Position numbers and translations under genes: made by a program. A DNA stretch of 64,000 nt from Gautieria morchelliformis. Lineage: Eukaryota > Basidiomycota > Agaricomycetes > Gomphales > Gomphaceae. Each line of letters opens with the position of its first letter. The stretch's first letter is position 1. Where the stretch lies: contig WHVA01000353.1 in the NCBI GenBank assembly GCA_015179125.1, positions 1 to 64,000 of the forward strand, in the 5' to 3' direction. The notes under the pieces were generated by a model. The model saw only the letters and a list, made by a program, of their open reading frames with translations, searched no databases and was not told the DNA's origin. Shown one piece after another: positions 11,402 to 22,178 of this stretch.

Positions 11402-12600
11402 CAAACGTGAATTGAGGGGGACTGGCAGTGTATTATGAGTTCGTGCAACAGGAGCGAGATTACAGTCATGAAGGTTACCTACCACATCGGAGACGCTTTG
11501 ACAAGGGTCGAGACCCCAGATGGCACATGGTTGCATGTGTGTGCGCTGTCCTGCGTGACGGTCACATTTTAGACAGAGTACCTCCGTGGTCTTTGGCATG
11601 AGCATGGGTAGGGATCTGGATATGGGGCATGGGCACGGGGTGGTCCAGATCCGCGAGCTTGGACGACATGGCCCGTGGGTGCGACTGTCTTGTAGTCTTG
11701 TAGGTGGCATCGGTGTGGACCCATACGCCGCCCGGAGATTCTGGCTGCACAGGCCGAATGCACATACCAGAGGTGTGTGTGTGTGTGCAGGCCATCACAG
11801 GCTGTCCTCGTCCACGCAACGGCAGCATGGGGCACACATGGGATCGAGCCTGCTGCATGTCTGGCCCCGAGCGGAGCAGAGCACGGTGCATGGACACACA
11901 TGAGTATGCAAGCCTCGGGATGCGGTGGGTGGTGAGCGACGCTCATGCTTTCATCCGCTATAGAAAACAAGCATTACACTGACTGTGAGCGTCAAACGTG
12001 AATTGGGGGGCACTGGCAGAGTATTATGAGTTTGTGCAACAGAAGCGAGAGTACAGTAATGAAGGTTACTTACCACATCGGAGAAATTTTGACCAGAGTC
12101 GAGACCTGGTGCAGGTGCGGTGGATTTGAGCTGCACGTGGCACATGGATGCATGTGTGTGCGGTGACGGGCTGACGGAGACGGTGTTAGGTAGCGCACCC
12201 CATGGTGTTTAGCACGAGTATAGGTGGGTCTGGACGATGCACCATGGCGCTTGGGGCACGGGTGGGTGGGTGATCTGTTGTCAGAGCTGTGGGGACTTCC
12301 ACACTATGGGAGGGTAGAGCATGGCGTGGATGGGGGAGGACATCCGCGAGCTTGGACGACGCGGCCCGCGGGTGCGACGGTCTTGTAGTCTTGTACGGTG
12401 GGGTCGGTGCGGACTGAGGACTCATACACCGTGTGGAGTGTCTGGCTGGGCTTGAGGCGTGTGTGTGTGCATGGCGCATTGCAGACCATCGCAGGCTGTC
12501 CTCGTCAACGCAGCGGCAGCGGCAGCGCGGGGCACGCATGTATGAGATTGAGCTTGCTGCGCGGAGCAGAGGACGGCCTATGCCTCGGCACGACGCTCAG
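11402..12600. repeat. Diverged tandem duplication (~590 bp) inside the CACTG element
   Basis: The block from 11402 reappears from 11993, starting at CAAACGTGAATTG and running through a shared stretch ending near ACCACATCGGAGA. It carries on, more diverged, to the GCAGC-rich segments at about 11818 and 12506. The units differ by scattered substitutions and indels, so the duplication is not recent. On the minus strand each unit holds a possible donor (GTAGGT or GTAAGT) after CTCCGATGTG. No known protein is recognised. Confidence 0.65.
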
Positions 12601-12779
12601 GGTTGGCACGGCGGCGTGACTCAGGCTGGGTCGTCGACTCATCCTTGCCTGCGGGTTTGCGGTGAAAAAAGGTGTAGTCGATGCAGTGTGCACATGCACG
12701 CCCTCGCCATAGATGGAGCGCCGCGGCGCAGAGGCTGATATCTCCATGGTGCTTCCCGTTCCTCATGGAGCCTGGAGAT

Positions 12780-13320
12780 TATACTAAACAGTAAACTCGT
12801 CGTGCGTGTGGTAGGTAGACCCCGATCACATCCCTGCCCTGAGGCAATCCTCCGGTACAACGTGTCCAAGTCCACAATCAGGATAAGCTTGCCCACACGT
12901 ATGGCACGCCCATTCGCTGCCCATGGCATCCACTGCCGCCCGATCTCCTCAAACGTCTCCTCGACCGCCAGGTGCAGTGCACGCTCCTCAATGTCGAGCT
13001 CCACATCCGCAGCCGTCAGCGCACTGCTTGACATTGTCGTCGTGAGCGTGGTCGCGCCCGAGTGTGCCAAGTTCGAGCTCACGCCCACACCCGCACCCTC
13101 CACCACAATAGGCTTTCACAGAAAGGTGCTGACCGGTTCTGTTAGTTCTCAAAATACTAACGTACCTCATTGACATGCTTGTCGGAAATATTGGAGGAGG
13201 GATCGTTGATGTACGTGTTGTACACAGGGGATGGGTCGAGCGAACGCCCAACTCACCATCTTCCTTTTCACAGCCTCAATCGGTCTCTCTATCAAATCGT
13301 GCGACATTCCGCCACGAAGA
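12780..13320 (-). CDS. Unknown spliced reading frame carried by the CACTG element
   Basis: A minus-strand frame starts near 13318 (MSHDLIERPIEAVKRKM) and is followed by GT...AG-bounded gaps and a longer segment (13106-12830). That segment is rich in Ala, Leu and Glu: EERALHLAVEETFEEI, QWMPWAANGRAIRV, ILIVDLDTLYRRIASG. The composition and splice signals look like genuine coding sequence. I recognise no family, and it does not look like a transposase. It may be a captured host gene fragment. Boundaries are approximate. Confidence 0.3.
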
Positions 13321-14398
13321 ACAGCTGGGACAGCTACCTGGTGCGGTGGTAGAGAACCTGGGGTCACTCAGGTTGCGGCTGAGTGTGCAGGCGGTCCAGT
13401 AACCGTGCAGGAGGGGTCAATCTCGCTTGTGCGGTCAGGCTGAGTTCAAGACTCTGCCCAACCAGGACATGGGTGTAAGGGGCAGAGTGGGAGAAGAATA
13501 CTATGTGCGCTACGACGAGGCGAGTTGAGGGGCTGACCATGGTGGCGATGGCGAGAGCGAAGGATGAAGAGAGCGCATACATTCGTTCTTGCATTAGTCA
13601 GCCAGGTTGTACTCCGACTCGTCCTGTGCTTTCTGCCTTCCGCCGGAAATTGATTATCTTGCCACTAGGTATTAGCGCAACTCGCGATCATACCCCAGAC
13701 ACTTGCACTAGTACTTAGTTGGCTTCTGGAGATTGATCATGATTAGATAAACAAAAAATCTCATTTATCATTTGGACTTTGCATTTTTTCCTGTACCTAA
13801 ATTTCAGTACTTGTATAGTACTGATTTTTAGTGCTCTGTGAAATTATCTTTTGGGGACTAAATTTCAGTACAAGTCGGTACTGTAATTTAGCTGTAGTGC
13901 AAGCGGAACTGAAATATAGCGCTTATTCTTTCTACAGTGTACTTATACTTAGTGCTGTATCTCAAAAGCAGTTGTCACTTGGGGCCGCAGTAGCATTCCG
14001 GCACCTCAAGCATGGAAATTCATTGATACATATATGGAAACTTCAGTATATTTGCCCAGAAATATATATATTAATTCACTGGATTTCACTGAGTGCTCCA
14101 TGAGCTATCTTGAAAATTTTTAAGTGTGTGAACAACGGCAATCCAGGCCTTCGAGCACTGAAATTCTCATGATAATTACGTTGAATATGTAGTTCCTATG
14201 GCATGGAAACTAAGTGACAAAGCCACTGAAAATTCTACTGGTCCAACCACTTGAATAATTTCATTGGTTTGTTTCACTGGGGGCTGTTTCAATGATGTAC
14301 CCACTGAAAACAGAAACCCCGTGGGTAAACCCACTAGGTTTCAATGGATCGCTATCCACAGTGGGGTTGGGGAGGCCAGGGGGGTGCAGGGTTGATGG

Positions 14399-14613
14399 TG
14401 TAAATAACCCGTGTACCTACATGTACAATAGTTATTACATAATCCCAGTGGGCCCCTTAGGGTCCCACTGTATAGTTTATGCGTGGGAACCGGCCAGCGG
14501 TCCCCATCGCATCTTACTCTTACCTGTCACTACGTAGCATTCAGAATACCACTCATTGGTCAAGTTCTGTAGTGCCCTTGTGATACAAGGTCTTAAGATC
14601 GACATCCTTTACA
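14399..14613 (+). repeat. 5' LTR of Gypsy-1
   Basis: 215 bp, TG...CA ends. By eye it differs from the 3' LTR at about eight positions, most of them CpG in this copy and TpG or CpA in the other. Confidence 0.9.
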
Positions 14614-14751
14614 CCTTTTTGAACTATCCTGCGGTTGATCGCCACGCGACCAACCGATAGTGGATTCAAAGCAATCTTGAAAATGATCGCTGCGTCAACA
14701 ACTAAACATCGTTGAGACCCTCCAGTAGACCTTGTACTGTCGGCTGCGAGC

Positions 14752-17700
14752 ATGATGATCCCACGCAGTCGAAGACGGACACGAGCGACGAGCTCGAGGT
14801 CCACGCCCCAGGCGCAGCCCAGCGACACGACGGCTGACGCTATCCTGGACCAAGAGAACAGGACGATAGAAGACGGAGAGATCATAGATCTCACCGCCCT
14901 CGTCCCATCAGTAGAGGACGAGGAAAACCCCGACCACATCTCGTCGAGCGTGGCCGAGGAAGAGACGATGCCAGGCAACGAGCCGGCGCCACCCCCCCAT
15001 CTCTCTCTGCCCAAGGACAAAGGAAAGGGCAGAGAAGTCTCACCGTCGTCAGACGGTAGAGCAACAATGTCGAGGCGGGCACAAAGCCACGACTCAAACC
15101 GACGCTCACGAAGTAGAGCGATGACAATCGTCCCTGAAGGAGGACGACGGCAAAAAAGACGAGCCCCAGACGATGGTCAGGACTCGGAATACTCGAGCTC
15201 TAGTCGCAAGAGCTCGAAGGCTCACGCCATCGACCACGAGACGGCAGAGGCCCTGAACAAACAGGTGCAGGCTGCGCTGCACCGAAGTACGCTGATGCGC
15301 CACAAGCAGGATCAGCTGGCATCGCAGCTTGACAACACCGCCGCCGCCCTAATGGCAATCGGCAAGGAACTCCACCAGGTGGAGGAGGTCAGGCTGCAAG
15401 ACGCAGCCACGCTGGAGGACGTCCAGAAAGCCCTCCGCCCACGCGGGGAACGCGATGCAACTCGTCTGAGCTCACGACAGTCTGCAGCCAACGAACGCAG
15501 TTGCGACGTGGAAGACCCGTGCCGAAAGGAGCGAGACAAGCAGCGAATGCCGCCGCCAGCCGTCCCGGTTGAACAGGACGTAAGGTTTGGGAACGAACCT
15601 CAAGAACAACCGGCTGCCCCAACAGACAGCTGTAAAACGATCCAACAGATCATTAGGGATCAGGTCGCCTCAGAGCCTGACTCTGAAACGACGACCGAGA
15701 GCTTAGAGCTCGAAGTCGCACACTGGCAGCGTAAAGAAGCCGCAGCCGCACCCCGCCACACATGGGCACTCGAGCTACTAGCGAAGAACGCTGAAGAGAC
15801 AGTGGCCCACAGCCACACCGCTCAGCTGCCCGACGAGCAGCTCACACAAGCCGTACAGGACGCACGGCAAGCGCGCGCAGCCTACAACAGCAGGCTACGC
15901 ATCCACAACGCGGGACTGACTGGGGACACCAGGCACAAAATGCCCCCGGAACCGAGAGCACAAAATGCTCCCGATCCCGAGCCCGATCCGGGCCCGGGGC
16001 CCGTCAGGGCATAAGATAGAAGTCATCTTAAACTGGCACCTTTATGTAAGCGGGCGCTTAGGTCACGTGATGCGCCAAATCTTCGCCTTGGGGATTTTTT
16101 TTTTTTTTCCCTTTCAGAAGGCACCTTGGCACAATGACATGTTCTATAATATAATTAGTGACATTGAATCATATTACATGAATCCCTTGTCCAACTCAGA
16201 CATAATGTTTGGAGGTAAAGTACAATGGCCATGGTATAGGCAAACACTTTTTGCCAAATGGCTTCCTAGAGTCTCTTTGGGACATGTCTACCTACAATCC
16301 TTAGGAGAGACTTAGGATATATCTATATTTATTGAGGAGATATATAGCATCCAAAATGTGACAGCCTGAATGTGTAAACAGGGTCAAGCACAACCTGCCG
16401 GGCGGTCAAAGCGATGACTAAGCAAGCAGCCTGCAGTGGAACTCACCTAGTGTAAGGTTGTACCTACCTAAACCCCGATTTAAGCAGTAGAAATGTGTAG
16501 CAAGGGCCCCAGAACAGTTTGAAGCTTTTTTCATGCATCGTCCAAAGGTTCGAAAGGCTGACAAATAGGTCACATGATCTGTCACGTGACCTCCAAATTC
16601 CATCGGTCAAAAAACCGAAATTGCAGGAAATCATTCTAGGACATCAGAAAAATAATTTGGTATTTTTTCTATGTCATATTTTGGATGCTATATATCTCCT
16701 CAATAAATATACATATATACTAAGTCTCTCCTAAGGATTGTAGGTAGACATGTCCCAAAGAGACTCTAGGAAGCCATTTGGCAAAAAGTGTTTGCCTTCG
16801 AGTGTTATTGAGCTTGCCGTTGGACTGTGCTCAGCTTATGTAAGGGGTGCCAGTTTAAGATGACTTCTATCTTATAACAGCCTGTCCCGTGCGGTGTCAC
16901 AACCGCGCGAGCAATCCATGGCCCCAATGGAAGGCCAGGGAATCCCTGACCAGGCCGACATCGTACCAATGGAGCCGTACGATGGGATCACACTGATGAT
17001 CCGCGTGGCGTTAGCAGACGCCGTGGACACAGACCCGGAGAAGTCTGTGCTAGCGAAAGCCGGCGTAAAATTGGCCCACCCCGAGCCATATGCTGGGGGA
17101 TCTGACCTCGAAGAGTTTGAAATCTTTGTGGCAGCCATCCTACAATGGCTGAAAATGAATTGCCTCCTAGGGCCAACCAGCATAGACATGCAGGTCGGCT
17201 ACGTGGGCACTCGCCTCACCGGCGAAGCCCAGGAGCGGTTCCTTCGAAACGTAGAACGCTTCGATCTCCAGGTCCACAGCTGGACGCTGGAAAGTGTGAT
17301 GCAAGGCCTTCAAAAAAGGTTCCTGCACACACTGACGTACCATCATGTATTGAATAAGTTCAACGCGGTCATGCAGGGCATGAAAACCGTTCAGGAAATG
17401 CTGAACGAGCTCACGAAATATGCGGCATGTATGATACAGCTGCCAGATGATTACACGTCCCGCAGACAGTTCGTATCAGCGCTGCGCAACGAGGTCCTCA
17501 AAAAGGGCTATAATGCCGAGAGCAGCTCAATAGAGCAACTCTTCAAGACGGCCCAGATGATCGAGGAGGCATCCCGATACACCATGGGGATGCGCCGCGC
17601 AGAAAGTGCAGCAGCAACGGCAAGCGCTGCTCGGCTCACAGGGAGCAAGCCATTGACACAAACGGGCCTGACCAGGCCCAGCCTGTTCTCAAGAAGCGGA

Positions 17701-18309
17701 ACAGGACAACGGCTCCCGCCCTCACGCCCAGCACAAGCTGGACGCCCGCCTGAAGCTAAACAGCCTCAAGCGTCAGGGTCGTCCCCACGACCTGCCCCAC
17801 CAACGAAAACGTTGGGCCGGCCTAACGGTTGGCCCAGCAGCAGCCAAAGCAACACCACGTGCTTTGAATGCGGCCAACCTGGCCACAAAAAGGCGGAGTG
17901 CCCCCGGCTTAGGTCCGGTATAAGGACAGCAGCCGTGAGGCACGAAGATGAGGCCGAGGATCCGGAGATGGACCTCGGTCAAATTCTCTTCAACAGATTG
18001 ATGAAGAGGGGGAGGGTGATCCCCAACCCAACGACACTCCGGATAACGGAGACGCGCCCGCTGAAGAGTGGGACCCAGAGCCGTCCCAATACTATGAATG
18101 GGATGAAGAGGTGGAAGACACCACCTACAGGTCCAGCGCGATCAGATTCGCGCTGGAAGACGAAACTGCCACGAAGGCCATGGCGGCACGCACATCGGTC
18201 ACGCCAGACAAGGCAGCCGAGCCGGTGTATCACCACCGAAGCAAACACAGGACGCGGCCAATGCGCCTGCGCAGTGAGAACCGTACCCTATCAGGGTACT
18301 GGGCAATAA
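14752..18309 (+). pseudogene. Gypsy-1 gag, split by a foldback insertion
   Basis: The first part (14752-16014, 420 residues) is charged and low-complexity, rich in Arg, Ser and Glu, with a coiled-coil-like middle (LNKQVQAALHRST, ALMAIGKELHQVEEV). The second part (16875-18309) holds the capsid-like region (DPEKSVLAKAGVKLAHPEPYAGG, then EEFEIFVAAILQWL) and the zinc knuckle CFECGQPGHKKAEC at about 17862-17903. Removing the insertion together with one TA copy keeps a single frame across the break, so the two parts were one protein, unusually long for gag because of the N-terminal extension. Gag would form the particle and bind the RNA. The frame overlaps the protease frame by about 200 bases. Confidence 0.85.
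16014..16872. mobile_element. Foldback-type TIR element inserted in gag at TA
   Basis: The ends are inverted repeats (AGATAGAAGTCATCTTAAAC on the left, with its reverse complement at the right end) flanked by TA on both sides (16012-16013, 16873-16874). Long subterminal arms at about 16236-16365 and 16663-16800 are also inverted repeats of each other, around GGCAAACACTTTTTGCCAAA, so much of the element could fold into one stem. It has no protein of its own. TA duplication and size fit a non-autonomous Tc1/mariner-like or foldback element. Confidence 0.8.
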
Positions 18310-18737
18310 ATGGCGTAAAAGCCCACTGCCTGCTAGATAGCAGCAGCGAAGGGGTACTGCTGTCCCCCGAATTCACGCGAGCTACAGGGATGAAGACATT
18401 CTCCCTGGAGCAACCAATTGCACTGCAGCTAGCCTGCATAGGCAGCCGTTCCACAATCAACTATGGAACAAACACGACCATCAAGTTTGGTCGTGGGACA
18501 TACGACGAATATTTCGACGTAGCAAACGTCGAATATTACGACGTGATCTTAGGGACACTGTTCCTAAGGAGATTTGGCATAACCCTGGACTTTTCAAGCC
18601 CAGGGACGATCCGCAAGGGGAACGAAGTGATCCTCACGGGCAAGGTATCGTTTGACGACGAGGGATCGACGAATGAGGACAAGGGGCCACGGGTGAGCAG
18701 GATCACCCAGGCACCGAAGCCTAACCTGGCTCATTGA
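18111..18737 (+). pseudogene. Gypsy-1 aspartic protease
   Basis: Retropepsin-like domain that would cleave the Gag-Pol polyprotein. After GYWAINGVKAHC the active-site loop reads LLDSSSEGVLLS, where the family has D-S/T-G; the glycine is replaced by serine. Downstream VEYYDVILGTLFLRRFG fits the second conserved segment (hydrophobic-hydrophobic-G). The frame is shifted relative to gag, so expression would need frameshifting. The frame ends at a TGA (18735-18737) before the RT segment starts in the same phase, so stop codons separate the two. The lost glycine suggests an inactive enzyme. Confidence 0.8.
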
Positions 18738-18815
18738 AGCCAGGAGGATGAGTCACGGGATGACTCGTCCTCAAACTCACCCTACAACCATAGGGAGAGG
18801 CGCTTTCACCGTTAG

Positions 18816-20792
18816 GTGAAAGCGATGGGGAAGAGGAAAGCGGCTCCGCGCGCCGTGGGACCTAATAGACGCACACAGCACCTAATGGCTTCTAAGCCAA
18901 CCACCACCATCATCCTCACGGATGATGACCTTCCTCGCCTCCGCGAGGAATGGATGGAACGAATCACTGACTTAGTCAGTGGAATTCCATTAGAACTCCC
19001 ACCACTACGGGAGATCAACCATGAGATCAACCTCATCGATCCCAACAAGCACATGTGGTATCGACTACCGAAATGCCCCGAACACTTCCGAGAGGAACTG
19101 TCGGCTAAGATAGAACAATACACCACTGCAAAGTGGTGGATTCCGGCAGTCGCGCAGCAGGCAGTGCCCATGCTGTGTGTGTCGAAGAAAAACGGTACAT
19201 TGCGAACCGTCTTCGATCTGCGCCAGCAGAACGAGAACACGGTGAAGGACATCACGCCCTTCCCGGATCAGGATATCATCCGCAGCGACATGGCCCGCTG
19301 TCGGGATCGAACAAAACTCGATATGTCAGAAGCATACGAGCAGATGCGGATCCATCCGGATCATGTAGCAAAGACTGCCTTTGCAACGATCCTTGGCACA
19401 TTCAGGAGCCAGGTGATACAGATGGGGGACTGTAATGCCCTGTCAACATTCCAACGGCTGATGACAGCCATTTTCCGCGACTGCATAGGTCGCTTCGTCC
19501 ATGTATACATGGACGACATCTCCATATTCTCGCTCTCAATACAAGAGCATGAAGAGCACCTCTACATCGTCTTTGACAGACTGAGGAAGAATCACCTCTT
19601 TCTGAGCAAGAAAAAGGTGGACCTCTACTCCATCCGAATGGAGTGTCTCGGCCATATGATCGATGGCCGAGGGGTACATGCCGACGAGGACAAGATGCAA
19701 CGCATCCGCGAGTGGCGCAGGCCACGGACATTCAACGACGTCCAGCATTTCCTCGGGCTGGTACAGTATCTGGCACACTACATGCCAGATGTTAGCACAT
19801 ATACCACCCCACTATCAGGCTGTGCACGTAATAACCGTCCATTAGAATGGACGCCACTACTAGACAAGTGCTGGCAAAGCATTAAGGCGCTGGCCTGTAA
19901 GGCTCCGATCCTGCGTCCAGTAGACGCAAGGTGCCCAGAGCCGAGCTGGGTGATCACCGACAGATCAAAAGCCGGCGTCGGTGCAGTCTACAGCCAAGGT
20001 CCTGACTGGAAAACTTGTCGGCCTGCCGGCTTCTTGTCAAAGAAGTTCAGCGTTGCTCAGCAACACTACCGGACTCACGAGCACGAGAAGATCGCGGTGC
20101 TCGAGGCTCTCATGAAATGGGAGGACAAACTGCTGGGGTGAAGGTTCACCCTCGTCACAGACCACAAAGGGCTCGAGTACTTCGAGACCCAGAAAAGCCT
20201 ATCTGACCGCCAGGTCAGATGGTGGGAGTTTCTCTCCCGGTTCAATTTCAACACCGTTCATGTTGACAGTGTAGAGAACAAGGTAGCGGACTGCCTGTCG
20301 CGCTACTACGAGAGTGACATGAGTGATGACAATCACCCGGACCACGTCTTCGTGAACCCGGATGCGCGTCTAGACCCGGACGGTGAGTTATTGCCCACCG
20401 ACCGGTATATCGAGCTGCGAACAGCGGTGACAAGACGCTCTAAATGCCTTGCTGAGAAGACAGAGGCGAGAGTAACGGAATCCGCCGCATTAAACAAGGG
20501 CTCACCAGAGCCTGCGAACGTCGCTGCGTCACGCAAGGACGACGATGACGTCAGAACCATCGCCGCAGGAAATGACGGCGTGCCCCTGCGCTGGGTCGTC
20601 GAGCAAGACGTAGACCTGTCTAAGGTCCTACGAGATGCATACCACAGGGACACCATGTTCACAAAGATCATGGCGCACCTGGATGCACACCCGAGATTCG
20701 GGATCTGGGACGGGCTGATCTGGACTAAGAATCAGCTCAAAAAGACGTCATTGCCATCCCCCGCTCTGTTCTTCAAGGGGGAAGGAAGCTGA
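18816..20792 (+). pseudogene. Gypsy-1 reverse transcriptase and RNase H, interrupted by one stop
   Basis: RT motifs in order: MLCVSKKNGTLRTVFDLR, KLDMSEAYEQMRIHPD, FRSQVIQMGDCNALSTFQRLM and VHVYMDDISIFS (catalytic YMDD at about 19500-19515), then the connection domain. RNase H begins WVITDRSKAGVGAVYS and continues KIAVLEALMKWEDKLLG, where TGA at 20139-20141 stops the frame. The same frame resumes RFTLVTDHKGLEYF, RQVRWWEFLSRF and VADCLSRYY. The TGA is one C-to-T change from CGA. The frame is lost again near 20790, before the integrase. All catalytic motifs before the stop look intact. Confidence 0.9.
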
Positions 20793-20794
20793 TC

Positions 20795-22090
20795 GAAATT
20801 ATCATCGATCGGGCACATCGGATAGTCGGCTACTACGGCCATATGAAGACTTCGAACTAGGTTCGAAGAGCATATTGGTGGCCGGGCTTGAGCCCAGACA
20901 TAGAAGCGTTCTGCACATTGTGCGCGAGGTGTCAGATGACGAAAACCGGACCACAACGGCCCAAAGGCCTACTACACAGCCTACCCATTCCAGATAGGCC
21001 ATGGCAGTCGATTGGCATCGACTTCATGGGGCCCCTGCCCAAATGCAACGACTGTGACTACCTGATGGTAGTCATCGACCGACTAACGTCGCTCGTACAC
21101 CTCGTACCAACCACGACGAGCGTGTCAGCCAAGGGAGTAGCCTGGCTGTTTCTGAAGGAGGTCATTCGACTCCATGGAGTTCCCGACTCCATCGTCTCGG
21201 ACAGAGACTCAAAGTTCACGTCGATCTTCTGGCGTGAACTACAGCGACTCATGGGGACTAAGCTCCTCATGTCAACTGCCTTCCATCCCCAAACGGATGG
21301 AGCCACCGAGCGGGCAAACCGCTCGATCGGCCAGATATTGCGCCCGGTCGTCAGAGACAATCAGAAGGATTGGGCATTGAAATGCCCAATGGTTGAGGTC
21401 ACCCTCAACGGCAATGTCAGCGCGACCACAGGGTTTGCACCTTTCGAGCTGAACCACGGCTATATGCCACGGATAGACCTCCCCATAGTCGTGGACACCC
21501 CATTCAAGGGGGTAGCCCGGTTCGCACATCAGGCAAAATGGAACCTGATGGCGGCACACGATGCAATCATAGAGCATCGAGTGATGCAAACATTTCATGC
21601 AAATAAGAAACGTATGGCGAGCGACAGGTATGCGGCCAACGACCTTTCAACACAAAACCTAACTCTCCCGAAAGGAAGAGCCAGAAAACTAGTCCCACGG
21701 TACATCGGACCATACCGCGTCGTCGAGGCTCACAACGACGCCTTGATGGTGACCCTCAGTCTCCCCGACGAGCTGAAAAGCCGTCTCATTTCACCGGTCT
21801 TCCATTCAAGCCTCGTACGGCGATACGAGGCCAACAAGGATGAATTGTTCCCTCGTCATGAGGCCAAGTCATTTTATGACTTCGGAGCAAATGATGACGA
21901 GGAGTGGCTCATCGACGAGATTATCGCACATCAATGGATAAACTCGACGGACCTGGAGTTCCAGGTCCATTGGACCTTAGGCAACGTGACATGGGAACAC
22001 ATGTCATCCTGCAAGGACCTTCAAGCCCTAGATAGCTATCTAGAGCTTAGGGGGGTGAGCAAGCCACGCGACCTCCCCAGACGCCACTAG
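20795..22090 (+). pseudogene. Gypsy-1 integrase with C-terminal chromodomain-like segment
   Basis: The N-terminal zinc-binding region is partly readable (RAHRIVGYYGHMKTSN, then a TAG near 20860, then VRRAYWWPGL and CTLCARCQ). The catalytic core has the first Asp in GIDFMGPL, the second in IVSDRDSKF and the Glu in DGATERANRS, the expected DDE triad. The GPY-like region reads RKLVPRYIGPYRVVE. The end (EEWLIDEIIAHQWI through LEFQVHWTLGNVTWEH) looks like a diverged chromodomain, which in this clade steers integration to chromatin. The long open frame from 20888 to 22090 is intact; only the N-terminal 30 residues are broken. Confidence 0.85.
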
Positions 22091-22178
22091 ACGCATCTGT
22101 CACGTGTAGACCACATGATGCGCCAGCCACAGCGCGGTTAAATTTTCACCTCGGATCTTTCCGAGGGCGCATCGCTTC

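Larger units (their letters stand above)
10430..14363. mobile_element. CACTG-ended DNA transposon (CACTA/EnSpm-like), no transposase seen
   Basis: The left end reads CACTGTGGGTAG and the right end, reverse-complemented, reads CACTGTGGATAG. Both subterminal regions are dense in copies of CACTGA/ACTGAAA-type words, a usual trait of CACTA-type ends. GGG flanks both sides (10427-10429 and 14364-14366), the 3 bp target duplication expected for this class. The related sequence at 25560-25610 provides an uninterrupted version of the target (TCAAGGG followed directly by TCAGGGAGG). At 3.9 kb it is far smaller than autonomous CACTA elements, and I see no transposase, so it is probably non-autonomous. 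Confidence 0.8.

Noticed and set aside
11586-11982. Plus-strand His/Cys-rich frames in the CACTG element
   Set aside because: Caused by GTGTGT and CACAT repeats; no zinc-finger spacing, and the duplicated unit does not preserve the frame.
12639-13106. Transposase of the CACTG element
   Set aside because: No DDE-like spacing, no zinc finger and no similarity to known CACTA or KDZ transposase motifs could be seen.
14614-14640. tRNA primer-binding site after the Gypsy-1 5' LTR
   Set aside because: The first bases after the LTR do not match any tRNA 3' end that I can recognise; self-priming is possible but unproven.
14891-15622. Minus-strand frames opposite Gypsy-1 gag
   Set aside because: Shadows of the gag reading frame in charged, low-complexity sequence.
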